Shown in pieces: positions 32,914 through 42,052 of a DNA stretch of 64,000 nt. The notes beneath the pieces are model-generated. The model searched no databases and was not told where the DNA came from. It worked only from the letters and a program-made list of their open reading frames with translations. The stretch covers positions 2,542,001 to 2,606,000 of the forward strand of contig NZ_BNEL01000003.1 of NCBI RefSeq assembly GCF_018327685.1, in the 5' to 3' direction. The position numbers and the translations under genes are program-made. This DNA comes from Streptomyces sp. TS71-3 (GTDB lineage: Bacteria; Actinomycetota; Actinomycetes; Streptomycetales; Streptomycetaceae). The stretch's first letter is position 1, and each line of letters begins with the position of its first letter.

Positions 32914-33338
32914 CCGGTTGCCTCCGGGAGGCCGGTTGCCACCGGGGTGGTGGGGCTTGGGGTTCGTTGCCCGCGGGTGGGCCGTGGTGTTTGCGCAGTT
33001 CCCCGCGTCCCTTGTAGGGCCGCGCCCCGGCCGATCCGGGGGTGTGGGGTTGTGTGCGGTGTGTGGCGTCGTCGTGTGTGGGCTTGGGCGGTCTTTGATG
33101 AGGCTGTGGGTTGTCGCCGTCCCGGAGGGTTGGGTTTGTCGCGTCCGGACCGTCGGTGGGTGGGTGGTTGCTCGCGCAGTTCCCCGCGCCCCTTGTAAGG
33201 CTGCGCCCCGGCCCATCCGGGGGTGTGGGGTTGTGTGCGGTGTGCGGTTCCCCCGTGCGGGCTTGGGCGGCCTTGACGACGCCGTCGGGTCGTCGCCCTC
33301 CCGGCGGGGGTGCTTCCTCGTTGCGCCGGTTTTGCCCC
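32914..33338. repeat. Non-coding gap with two direct repeats of about 105 bp
   Basis: Between convergent megaenzyme genes there is no convincing gene. Copies at about 32993-33099 and 33174-33278 share long stretches: GCGCAGTTCCCCGCG, then a GGGGTGTGGGGTTGTGTGCGG block and GGGCTTGGGCGG. They are separated by a less conserved spacer, giving a period near 181 bp. The strand is G/T-rich. The start resembles a repeat often found between Streptomyces genes; function unknown. Confidence 0.7.
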
Positions 33339-36300
33339 TCAGGGTGTTGGCGGGTGGGGCCATGGGGTGAGGGACCGGGCGATTGTTCTCGCGGGTTCAC
33401 TGGTGAGGGCGGTGAAGTGGGTGCCTGGTATTCCGCGTACGTCCACGGGGCCCTCCGCCAGGGCGTCCCAGCCGTGGGTGGCGGGCGCGTCGGGGCGGCC
33501 CGGGCGGGCGGGGCGGAGGAGCAGGACGGGGACTGAGTGGCGGGTGGGACGGTAATGCGCGGCGGCCTCGGCCGTGGTGGCGTACACCTGCCAGTAGCGG
33601 GCGACCGCGTCGTCGTCCACGGTGGCCGGTGAGAGGCCCGCCGACCGCAGCCGGCCGAGGATCCAGGCGAGGGGATCGCCGTCGGCACCGGCGGGAGGCG
33701 CCGGGCGGGTGGCCATCAGGCCCTGCTCCCGCAGGAACGCCGTCACGAAGTCGGCCGCGGCGCGCTCCCGTGTGGGGTGCGGTGTCTCCGGATAGCTGTC
33801 GATGAGGACGACGGGTGCCACGGGGAGGCCGGCGCGGGCGAGTTCGCCGGCCACGCCGAACGCCACGACCCCGCCGAACGACCAGCCGGCCAGGCGGTAG
33901 GGCCCGGCCGGCTGCACCGCGCGCACCGCGGCCGCGTGCCGTGCGAGGAGCCGGGACAGGTCGGGTTCCGGGCTGCTGCCCTCGTCCAGGCCGGGCGCCC
34001 GCAGCCCGTACACCGGTGGCCCGTCCGGCAGGCTCAGGACCAGGTCCCGGTAGCAGGAGACGCCGCCGCCCAGCGGTGCGCAGAGGAACAGCGGCGGGGC
34101 GCCCCCGGTGCCCGCGCGCAGCCGGACCACGCCGTCGCCCGCCGGTACGGGGTCCGCGCGCCCGCGTACGGCGGTGGCGAGCCACTCCACCGTCGGCTGC
34201 CGGAGGAAGGCCGCCAGCGGCGGGCGGCGGCCGAAGGCCCGCTCGACGCGTGTCATGAGGCGGGCGGAGAGGATCGAGTTCCCGCCGAGGGCGAAGAAGT
34301 CGTCCGTGACGCCGACCGCGGAGGTGTTCAGCAGCTCCCCGGCCAGATCCGCGAGGGCGTGCTCGGTGGCGTCCCGCGGAGGCACGGCGACCCGTTCCGC
34401 CGCGTGCGGGGCGGGCAGGCGGCGCCGGTCCGTCTTGCCGTTCCGCGACAGGGGGAGCTCGTCGAGGAGCACCAGGGCCGACGGCACCATCGACAGCGGC
34501 AGGCGGCCCCGCAGGAAGCACAGCAGGTCGCGGGAGAACTGCTCGGGCGAGGCGAGCTCGCCACCGGCATCGTCGGCGGTGCCTGGCCCGGCCACCCGCG
34601 GCGCCGGGACGGCGTAGCCCACCAGGCGGTGCTCACCGGGGGAGTCCTCGCGGACGGCGACGGCGGCCGCCGCCACCGCCGGGTGCGCCGCGAGCGCCGC
34701 CTCGACCTCGCCCAGCTCCACCCGCACCCCGTGCACCTTCACCCGGTCGTCGCGGCGGCCGAGGAACTCCAGCACGCCGTCGGGGCGTTGGCGCACCCGG
34801 TCGCCCGTGCGGAACAGCAGGCGGCCGCTCTCCGGGGCGAACGGGTCGGGCACGAAGCGCTGTTCGGTCAGTTCGGGTCGGTTGAGGTAGCCGCGGGCGA
34901 CGCCCGCGCCGCCGATGTGGAGTTCCCCGGGGACGCCCGGGGGCACCGGCCGCCCGTGCCGGTCGAGCACGTACAGCCGCGTGTTGGCGATCGGCCTCCC
35001 GATGGGCACCACCGCGGGGCGCGGGCCGGGCGGGCACCGCCAGAAGGTCACGTCGATCGCGGCCTCGGCCGGGCCGTACAGGTTGTACAGCTCGCCGGGC
35101 AGCGCCCGCCGGCAGCGCTCCTGGAGGCCCGGATCCAGCGCCTCGCCGCTGCACAGCACCCGGCGCAGCGACCCGCAGGCGTCCGCGGCCCCGGGCTCGG
35201 CCAGGAACAGGCGGAGCAGGGACGGCACGAAGTGCACCGTGGTCACCCGCTGCTCCCGGATCACCCCGGCGAGGCGGACCGGGTCGCGGTGCGCGCCCGG
35301 CTCGGCCAGCACCAGGCGCGCCCCGGCGACCAGCGGCCAGAAGAGCTCCCAGACGCAGACGTCGAAGGTGACCGGGGTCTTGTGCAGCACGGCGTCGTCC
35401 GCGCCGAGCGGCATCTCGGCCTGCATCCAGCGCAGCCGGTTGACGATGCCCTCGTGAGTGTTGACCGCGCCGTTGGGGCGCCCGGTCGACCCGGAGGTGT
35501 ACAGGACGTAGGCCGCGTGGTGAGGCGCGACCTCCGCGCGCCCGGTCGCCGCCGGCACGACTCCTCCGCGCCCGGCCTCCGTTGGTGTGACCTCCGCGCG
35601 CCCACCCTCCCGTGGTGAGTCCGGAACGCGGCCGGCCTCCGCCGGTGCCGGTGCGCATCCGGCTGTCGGCGGGACGCCCGACGCGCCTCCGGACGGCTCC
35701 CGGACGGCGCCGGTGCGGGCCGCGTCGAGGACGGGGCACGCCGGGTCCTCGGGGAGTCTGCCGCGCAGCTCCGCCGAGGTGACCACGGCACACGGCTCGG
35801 CGTCGGCGAGCAGGCCGGCGAGCCTGCCCGGCGGGTCGTCGGGGCTCAGCGGCAGGAACGCGGCACCGGACTTCAGGGCCGCAAGCACCGCCACGACCAG
35901 CTCGAACGACCGCTCCAGGCAGACCGCGACGATCCGGTCCGGTCCTGCGCCCGCCTCCGCGAGGCGCGCGGCGAGGAGGTCGGCGCGGGTGTCGAGCGAC
36001 GCGTAGTCGAGCCGGCTCCCGCCCATGACGACGGCCGGTGCGCGGGGCGTTCGCCGTGCCTGGGCCTCGACCAGCTCGTGCAGGGCGGCGGGCGGCCCGA
36101 GGTCGGCGCCGGTGTCGTTGAACGCCGTGAGCACCTGGTGCCGTTCCTCGGGCGCGAGCAGGTCGAGCCGGGAGAGCGGCGGGTCCGGGTCGGCGAGCGC
36201 CGCGCCGAGGAGCCGGACGAAGTGCCGCGCGAGGCGGGCGACCGTCGCCTCGTCGAACAGGTCGGCCGCGTACGTGAACAGGCAGCGGGCGCGGTCGCCC

Positions 36301-39173
36301 GAGACGCGGACGTGCAGTTCGAGGTCGAAGCGGGTGGCCGGATTGGCGAGGCCGAACGGCCGGGCGGACACCTCGCCCAGGCGCACCGCGGGCACCGGCG
36401 CGTCGTGGAAGACCAGCGCCGCCTGCGCCAGCGGGTTGCGGCTGGCGTCCTGCTCCCCGGCGAGCTCGGCCACCAGCCGCTCGAACGGCACGTCCCGGTG
36501 CTCGTGCGCCGAGAGGAAGGTGTCGCCGACGCGCCGCAGCAGGTCGCGGAAGGAGGGGGCGCCGCCCAGGTCGATCCTCATGACGGTGGTGTCCGCGAAG
36601 AACCCGACGACCCGTTCGAGGTCCGCCCGGCTCCGGTCGTCGACGGGCGTGGCGACGCAGACGTCGTCCTGGTCCGCGTACCGGCCGAGCAGGGCCGCGT
36701 ACGCGGCGAGCAGCACGGTGTACGGGGTGCCCGTGCCGTCCTCGCCGGGGCGCAGCACCGCGGCGGTCAGCCCGGCGGGCAGCTCGAAGGTGTACCGGCC
36801 GCCCCTGAGGGACTGCACCGCCGGGCGCGGCCGGTCGGTGGGCAGGTCCAGCGGCACCGGGTCGGCCAGCCGGCCGCGCCAGTACGCGAGGTCGTCCGCG
36901 GCCTCGCCGGTCTCGGCCCGGCGCCGCTGCCAGACGGCGTAGTCCGCGTACTGCAACGGCGGCTCGTCCGGCTCCGGCACCTGCCCGGCGGCGAACGCCG
37001 TGTAGAACAGCGCGATCTCACGGGCCATCACGCCCAGCGAGACCGCGTCGCAGACGGAGTGGTGCACGTGCAGCACCAGCGTGTGCAGGGCCGGCCCGAA
37101 GCGGAAGAGCGTGGTACGCAGCAGCGGTCCCGTCGCCAGCGGGAACCCGCCCGTGATCCGCTCGCGGGCCAGCCGAACGGACGCTTCGCCGACGTCCTCG
37201 TCCGGCACTCCGGGGACCTCGACCACCGGCAGGTCCACCGGACCGGCCGGCGCCACCGCCTGCCAGGGGCGTCCGGAGGCGTCCGCGGGGAAGGCGGTGC
37301 GCAAAGCCTCGTGGCGCCGGACCAGCTCCGTCAGCGCCCGGCGGAGCACCGCCGGATCGAGGGTGCCCTCCAGCCGGAGCCCGGTGCCGAGGACGTAGGC
37401 AGTGCTGCCGGGGACCAGCTGGTCGAGGAACCACAGGCGCTCCTGCCCGAAGGACAGCGGCGGCCGCTCCGGCCGCACGGCGGGGTCCGGCCCGTCGGCC
37501 GCGGCCTTCCGGGCGCCGGGCAGCGCCGCGGCGAGGTCCTTCGCGGTGCGGTGCTCCAGCAGCAGGCGCAGCGGCACGTCGAGTTCAAGGCTCTGCCGCA
37601 GCCGGGCGGCGACCCGGGCGGCGCGCAGCGAACTGCCCCCGACATGGAAGAAGTTGTCGTCGCGGGTGAGACCGCCGGCCCCGAGCACATCCCGCCAGAC
37701 GTCCAGGACCAGCCGCTCCTCGGGGGTGCGGGGCAGGGCACTTGGCTCCGGTGCCGCGGGCCGGTCCGCCCGGGGCTCCTCGGCCGGGCGGATCCGCGCG
37801 GCAACGGCGGGCGCCCCGGTCCCGGGCACTCCGGTTCCCGGTGCGCCGAGGCCGGGCAGCGGGGCGTCGGGGTCGGCGGCCATGCCGGACAGGGCGGCGC
37901 CCAGCCGTCGTACCAGGCCCTCGACCGTCTCCGGGTCGTACAGGTCCTGCGCGTAGGACGCCTTGCCGCGGATCGAGCCGTCAGGCTCCGTCCAGAGGTG
38001 GAGTTCGAGGTCGAACCGGATGGACCGGCCGGACAGCGGGGCCGGCTCCGCGGACAGGTCCCCGGCGGTGAACCGGCCCCCGGGGGGCCTGTCCTCGAAC
38101 TGGAAGAGCACCTGGACGAGCGGGTTCCTGGACGGGTCGCGCTCGATGTCCAGCGCGGCCACGATGTCCTCGAACGGCACGTCCCCGTGCGTAAGACCGC
38201 CCAGCACCGCCGACCGCACCCGGTGCAGCGCCGTCAGGCCCGTCGGGGCGCCGCGCAGGTCGATCCTCAGCGGCAGGGTGCCCACGAACATCCCGATGAG
38301 GTCCGGGTGCTCGAACCGTCCCCGGCTCATCACCGGGACGCCGACGACGAGGTCCTCCGCGCCACTCGCCTGAGCCGTGGCCACGGCGAACGCCGCCAGC
38401 ACGGTCATGAACGCCGTGGTGCGCGCCCGCCGCGACAGCTCCCGGGCGCCCGCCGCCGCGTCCTCGGGCAGCCCGAAGGCCTGGCTGCCGCCGCGGTGGG
38501 ACGGCACCGGCGGTCGCGGGCGGTCGCCCGGCACCTCCAGCACCGCGGGGGCGCCGGTCAGCGCCTCCTGCCAGTAGGCCAGCTGTGCCCGGCGCCGCTC
38601 CTGCGTCAGGTGCTCACGCTGCCACCGGGCGAAGTCCGAGAACTGCTCCTCCGGTTCGCCCGGCGGCGGGCCTCCGGCCAGGCGCGCCGTGTACCGCTCG
38701 GCCAGCTCGGGCGCGAAGATCCGGTCAGCGGACCAGCGGTCGATGGCGATGTGGTGGAACACCACGTGCAGCACGTGCTCGCCGGCGCCCAGCGCGACCA
38801 GCCGGGCCCGCACCGGGACGGCACGGGCCAGATCGAACGGGCGCCGCGCCAGCTCCCCGCCCAGGCGCCGCAGCTCCGCGTCCTGCTCCGGTGCCGGCAG
38901 CCCCGACAGGTCCGCCGTCTCCAAGGGCATCCGCGATTGCGGCGGGTCGACGACGGCCTCCGGACGCCCGCCGCGGTCGAGGACCCTGGTCCGCAAGGCC
39001 GCATGCCTGCCCACCACGTCGGCGAGCGCCTCCTCCAGTGCCCCGCGGTCCAGCGGGCCCCGCAGCCGGTAGCCCCGCGACATGTTGTAGAAGGGGCTGT
39101 CGGGCTGGAGTTGGCAGAGGAACCACAGTGCTTCCTGGCTGTACGACAGTGGCCACCGGTCCATGGGCGTCAT
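33339..39173 (-). CDS. Non-ribosomal peptide synthetase, C-T-C-A-T-TE, serine-specific
   Basis: A 1944-residue NRPS. Order: C1 (1-440, HHIAIDRWS near 139); T1 (serine in FFHVGGSSLRAA near 510); C2 (575-1010, HHSVCDAVS); A (1030-1590); T2 (FFALGGNSILSA near 1628); type I thioesterase (1690-1944, GWSFGG near 1763, His in IPGTHF). The A-domain pocket residues read DVWHLSLIDK, the exact serine code: FDVCVWE, VHF, VLCSG, LYGPAEAAID, and Lys in NGKTDRR. The A3 motif has Asn for the usual Lys (GSTGRPNG), and a repetitive insertion precedes it. T1 has no A domain, so its building block must be loaded by another enzyme. The gene faces the thioesterase and carrier genes across a 93-bp promoter. Confidence 0.95.
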   Translation of the reverse strand: MTPMDRWPLSYSQEALWFLCQLQPDSPFYNMSRGYRLRGPLDRGALEEALADVVGRHAALRTRVLDRGGRPEAVVDPPQSRMPLETADLSGLPAPEQDAELRRLGGELARRPFDLARAVPVRARLVALGAGEHVLHVVFHHIAIDRWSADRIFAPELAERYTARLAGGPPPGEPEEQFSDFARWQREHLTQERRRAQLAYWQEALTGAPAVLEVPGDRPRPPVPSHRGGSQAFGLPEDAAAGARELSRRARTTAFMTVLAAFAVATAQASGAEDLVVGVPVMSRGRFEHPDLIGMFVGTLPLRIDLRGAPTGLTALHRVRSAVLGGLTHGDVPFEDIVAALDIERDPSRNPLVQVLFQFEDRPPGGRFTAGDLSAEPAPLSGRSIRFDLELHLWTEPDGSIRGKASYAQDLYDPETVEGLVRRLGAALSGMAADPDAPLPGLGAPGTGVPGTGAPAVAARIRPAEEPRADRPAAPEPSALPRTPEERLVLDVWRDVLGAGGLTRDDNFFHVGGSSLRAARVAARLRQSLELDVPLRLLLEHRTAKDLAAALPGARKAAADGPDPAVRPERPPLSFGQERLWFLDQLVPGSTAYVLGTGLRLEGTLDPAVLRRALTELVRRHEALRTAFPADASGRPWQAVAPAGPVDLPVVEVPGVPDEDVGEASVRLARERITGGFPLATGPLLRTTLFRFGPALHTLVLHVHHSVCDAVSLGVMAREIALFYTAFAAGQVPEPDEPPLQYADYAVWQRRRAETGEAADDLAYWRGRLADPVPLDLPTDRPRPAVQSLRGGRYTFELPAGLTAAVLRPGEDGTGTPYTVLLAAYAALLGRYADQDDVCVATPVDDRSRADLERVVGFFADTTVMRIDLGGAPSFRDLLRRVGDTFLSAHEHRDVPFERLVAELAGEQDASRNPLAQAALVFHDAPVPAVRLGEVSARPFGLANPATRFDLELHVRVSGDRARCLFTYAADLFDEATVARLARHFVRLLGAALADPDPPLSRLDLLAPEERHQVLTAFNDTGADLGPPAALHELVEAQARRTPRAPAVVMGGSRLDYASLDTRADLLAARLAEAGAGPDRIVAVCLERSFELVVAVLAALKSGAAFLPLSPDDPPGRLAGLLADAEPCAVVTSAELRGRLPEDPACPVLDAARTGAVREPSGGASGVPPTAGCAPAPAEAGRVPDSPREGGRAEVTPTEAGRGGVVPAATGRAEVAPHHAAYVLYTSGSTGRPNGAVNTHEGIVNRLRWMQAEMPLGADDAVLHKTPVTFDVCVWELFWPLVAGARLVLAEPGAHRDPVRLAGVIREQRVTTVHFVPSLLRLFLAEPGAADACGSLRRVLCSGEALDPGLQERCRRALPGELYNLYGPAEAAIDVTFWRCPPGPRPAVVPIGRPIANTRLYVLDRHGRPVPPGVPGELHIGGAGVARGYLNRPELTEQRFVPDPFAPESGRLLFRTGDRVRQRPDGVLEFLGRRDDRVKVHGVRVELGEVEAALAAHPAVAAAAVAVREDSPGEHRLVGYAVPAPRVAGPGTADDAGGELASPEQFSRDLLCFLRGRLPLSMVPSALVLLDELPLSRNGKTDRRRLPAPHAAERVAVPPRDATEHALADLAGELLNTSAVGVTDDFFALGGNSILSARLMTRVERAFGRRPPLAAFLRQPTVEWLATAVRGRADPVPAGDGVVRLRAGTGGAPPLFLCAPLGGGVSCYRDLVLSLPDGPPVYGLRAPGLDEGSSPEPDLSRLLARHAAAVRAVQPAGPYRLAGWSFGGVVAFGVAGELARAGLPVAPVVLIDSYPETPHPTRERAAADFVTAFLREQGLMATRPAPPAGADGDPLAWILGRLRSAGLSPATVDDDAVARYWQVYATTAEAAAHYRPTRHSVPVLLLRPARPGRPDAPATHGWDALAEGPVDVRGIPGTHFTALTSEPARTIARSLTPWPHPPTP
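35529..35648. repeat. Four in-frame 30-bp repeats inside the NRPS A domain
   Basis: Copies start at 35529, 35559, 35589 and 35619. They encode decapeptides on the minus strand such as PTEAGRGGVV and PREGGRAEVT, just before the A3 core motif. Most A domains have no insertion here. The unit length keeps the reading frame. Confidence 0.8.
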
Positions 39174-39266
39174 CGTACGAGCGGGGCTCGGAGGGGTGTA
39201 CCGGACGAATCCGGACAGCGGGCCGGCGGCCCGAGGCCGGTATCCGGTGGGCCCTGAGGGGTCCTT

Positions 39267-40082
39267 GTGCCGTTCCCCCGTAACGGGCCGGTGTGGTTAG
39301 CTGACCGGGTGGCCACGTTCGCGTTCGACACGCCCAGCCTCGGCCGGGTACGCCGCCCCGGCGCCGGCTACCGGCTCTTCTGCATGCCGTTCCCCGGCTC
39401 GGCCGCCTCGGCGTTCCTGCCCTGGGCGGAGCTGCTGCCGCCCGATGTGGAGTTGTGCGCCGCGCAGCTGCCCGGGCGCGAGGACCGCTTCGACGAACCC
39501 CTGGTGACCGACTTCACCGCGCTGCTCGACGAACTCGTCGGCGCCGTCGCGCCGTACACCGACCTGCCGTTCGCCGTCTTCGGGCACAGCGCTGGAGCGC
39601 TGCTCGCCTTCGAGCTCGTCCGCGCCCTTCAGGAGCGGCGGGGAGCGGTCGCCCAGGCGCTGTTCGTCTCCGCCGAGCCGCCACCCGACGCCCCGCGTGA
39701 CGGTGAGCGGTTGCACACGCTCGACGACGCCGGGTTCCTGCGCCGGCTCGTGGACCGCGGCGGCACCCCGCCGGAGATCGCCGGGAACGCCGAGCTGATG
39801 GAACTGCTCCTTCCGGTGCTGCGCGCGGACTTCACGTGGTGCGAGCGCTACGAATACCGGCCGGGACCGCCGCTCGCCCGCCCCCTCACGGCGTTCGCGG
39901 GCCGGCACGACCGGGTGGTCGGCGCCGACCGGGTGCGCGGATGGTCGGCCAGGACCACCGGGCCCTTCGAGCTGCACGTCGTCGACGGCGACCACTTCTT
40001 CGTGCGGGACGCGAAGCAGGACGTGGTGTCCCGGATCGTGGGGACGCTGCGGTCGGCGCCGCGGCCCGCCGGCGGCACCTGA
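39267..40082 (+). CDS. Type II (editing) thioesterase
   Basis: A 271-residue alpha/beta hydrolase of the type II thioesterase family that clears stalled or mis-primed groups from carrier domains. It has FCMPFPGSAASAFLPWAELL at the oxyanion region, QLPGREDRF, the nucleophile serine in FGHSAGALLAFEL, an Asp in GRHDRVV and His in DGDHFF. The start is GTG 39267 with GAGGGG five bases upstream; GTG at 39291 and 39309 are in frame. It is divergent from the NRPS and followed by a free carrier protein gene. Confidence 0.93.
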   Translation: MPFPRNGPVWLADRVATFAFDTPSLGRVRRPGAGYRLFCMPFPGSAASAFLPWAELLPPDVELCAAQLPGREDRFDEPLVTDFTALLDELVGAVAPYTDLPFAVFGHSAGALLAFELVRALQERRGAVAQALFVSAEPPPDAPRDGERLHTLDDAGFLRRLVDRGGTPPEIAGNAELMELLLPVLRADFTWCERYEYRPGPPLARPLTAFAGRHDRVVGADRVRGWSARTTGPFELHVVDGDHFFVRDAKQDVVSRIVGTLRSAPRPAGGT

Positions 40083-40156
40083 CCGCTCGCCAGCCCCGCG
40101 GCCGCACCTGACCGCTCGGGCCCCCCGCGGCGGCCCCCAAGGGACGGAGGATCCCG

Positions 40157-40408
40157 ATGCAGGACGGTACCTACGAGCAGGTACTCGGCATCGTGCGCCG
40201 GGTGCTGCGCGTCGACGCCCTCGATGTGCGCCAGGACTTCTTCACCCTCGCGGCCACCTCGCTCGCCGTCCTCCAGATCGTGAGCCTGGCCCAGCAGGAG
40301 TGCGGCGTGGAACTCTCCGTGGTGGACGCCTTCGACGCCCCCGACATCGACTCCTTCGCGAGGACGGTGGCCGGCCGGGCGGCGCCGGCGGGCGGCACGG
40401 CGACCTGA
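40157..40408 (+). CDS. Free-standing acyl/peptidyl carrier protein
   Basis: An 83-residue carrier protein. The phosphopantetheine attachment site reads DFFTLAATSLAVLQI, with AATS in place of the usual GGxS but with the serine and following hydrophobic residue kept. A second conserved helix (VVDAFDAPDIDSFARTV) fits. GGAGG precedes the ATG. It closes the NRPS cluster and could receive the acyl group activated by the stand-alone AMP ligase or tether the isonitrile synthase substrate or product. Those roles are inferred. Confidence 0.88.
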   Translation: MQDGTYEQVLGIVRRVLRVDALDVRQDFFTLAATSLAVLQIVSLAQQECGVELSVVDAFDAPDIDSFARTVAGRAAPAGGTAT

Positions 40409-40597
40409 GACCGCGGCCGGCACCCGCCTGCTCCGCGCCGAGCCGGCGCCGGCCGCACCGTGTGCCGGACACCGGACCCGAGAACGGCCCGAACGCCCGC
40501 GTGCCGGCTTGCGGGACCTGACCCTCCGGGGCGGACGACCGGCGTGAGATGGTCGCCTGGCCCACCGGCTACTCGTCACCCGAGATGGAGTGTCTCC

Positions 40598-41692
40598 GTG
40601 CGTATAAGACGTCTTCTGTCCACCTCGACCGTCGCCTTGACCACCGTGGCCGCGCTCGCCACCACCGGAGGGGCCCAGGCCCACGGCGGCGGCCCGGCAC
40701 ATCCGCCCGCCGGCCCGGCGTCCGCGGGCAGGTGCTCCGCCGCCGTCGGCATAGACGGCTTCTCCGACGCCCTCGACGAGACGTCGTTCGGCGGCACCTT
40801 CGTCGGCAACCTCTCCGCGCTCGCGGTGGACGCGCACGGCACCCTGGACGCGCTGTCCGACCGCTCGGCGCTGTTCACGCTGAGCGGGCACGGGCTGGAC
40901 CTGAAGCCGGAGAACGTCGCCCCGCTCGCAGACGAGAAGGGCCAGCCGCTCGACTCCGAGGCCATCGTCGTCGACCGGGACGGCACCCGGCTGATCAGCT
41001 CCGAGGCCGAGCCGTCGATCCGCCGCTACAGCCGCGACGGCACGAAGATCCTCGGCAGCCTGCCCGTGCCCGACATGCTGAGGGTCGCTCCGGCCGGGCG
41101 CGCCACCACCAACCTCACGTTCGAGGGACTCGCGCTCCAGCCCGGCGGCCGTACCCTCGTCGCGTCCATGGAGGGTGCGCTGTCCGGTGACGACACGCGC
41201 CTCGTGCGGTTCCAGACCTGGCAGCGCAAGGGGCTCGGCGGGGACTTCACGCTCGGCCGGCAGTACGCGTACCACGTCGACACCGACGCCTACGGCAGCC
41301 TCCTCGGCGTGTCCGACATCGCGCCGGCCGGTGACGGCCGGCTGCTGGTGCTGGAGCGCGGCTACACCACCGGCGTCGGCAACACCGTACGGCTCTACCT
41401 GGCCGACCCGTCCCACGCCACCGACGTCAGCGGCGTCACCGAGCTGACCGGCCAGAAGAACGTCACCGTCATGCACAAGGAGCTGCTGGCCGACATCGGG
41501 GCGTGCCCGTCCCTCGGCGCGCCCAACAACCAGCCGCAGCCCAACCCGCTGCTGGACAACATCGAGGGCATGGCCGTCACCGGTCACACCCTCGACGGCC
41601 GGCTGCGGCTGACGCTCGTCAGCGACGACAACCAGAGCACGACCCAGATCACCCGTCTCTACGCCCTGACCGCACGCCTGCCGAGGCACTGA
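40598..41692 (+). CDS. Secreted esterase-like/phytase-like beta-propeller protein
   Basis: A 364-residue protein with a Sec signal peptide (MRIRRLLSTSTVALTTVAAL and a cleavage after AQA near residue 28). The mature part matches the esterase-like activity of phytase family (PF13449). Characteristic text is GGTFVGNLSALAVDAHG, LDSEAIVVDRDGTRLISSEA, NLTFEGLALQPGGRTLVAS and NIEGMAVTGHTLDGRL. A start at GTG 40598 is supported by GGAG seven bases upstream. Real phytase activity is not established for such proteins. It lies outside the NRPS cluster by function. Confidence 0.87.
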   Translation: MRIRRLLSTSTVALTTVAALATTGGAQAHGGGPAHPPAGPASAGRCSAAVGIDGFSDALDETSFGGTFVGNLSALAVDAHGTLDALSDRSALFTLSGHGLDLKPENVAPLADEKGQPLDSEAIVVDRDGTRLISSEAEPSIRRYSRDGTKILGSLPVPDMLRVAPAGRATTNLTFEGLALQPGGRTLVASMEGALSGDDTRLVRFQTWQRKGLGGDFTLGRQYAYHVDTDAYGSLLGVSDIAPAGDGRLLVLERGYTTGVGNTVRLYLADPSHATDVSGVTELTGQKNVTVMHKELLADIGACPSLGAPNNQPQPNPLLDNIEGMAVTGHTLDGRLRLTLVSDDNQSTTQITRLYALTARLPRH

Positions 41693-42052
41693 GCCCGCGC
41701 CTCGGGCCCGCGTGCGCCGGCGACGGGCGCACCCCGGTGGCCCCGGGCCGAACGCTCCGGGGCCACCGGACGAGGCTCGGCGCCTGATGCGGCGTCCGGC
41801 CCTCATCCCGCGGGCTCCGACGGGCTCCGGCGGGGCCCCGACGGCCTCCGGCGGGCGGGTCGATCCCGCACGCCGCGGCCTCCGGCTGCCATGATCTGGT
41901 CGATAGTCGATGGCCGATGGCCGATGGCCGATGGCCGATGGCCGGTGCCCGCGGGAGCCCCCGGCGCGTGAAACCGGCGCCGGACCGCACCCGCACCGGA
42001 CGGCGGTGTCACGGCTCGGCCCCGCCCACCCGCCGGCACCGAGGAGGGCCTG
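41693..42052. other. Gap holding a 7-bp tandem array; no gene
   Basis: No convincing coding signal. It holds five perfect copies of CGATGGC (see the array at 41901-41949) and the upstream region of the ClC gene. A GAGGAGGG site sits 5-6 bp before the ClC start. Confidence 0.6.
41901..41949. repeat. CGATGGC heptanucleotide tandem array
   Basis: Five perfect copies of CGATGGC (41908-41942) are flanked by degenerate copies CGATAGT and CGGTGCC. It is about 100 bp upstream of the ClC channel gene. Such slippage-prone arrays can vary in copy number between strains. Confidence 0.85.

Noticed and set aside
36078..39257. A 1059-codon plus-strand open frame opposite the NRPS
   Set aside because: Antisense shadow; the NRPS frame has complete C, A, T and TE motifs.
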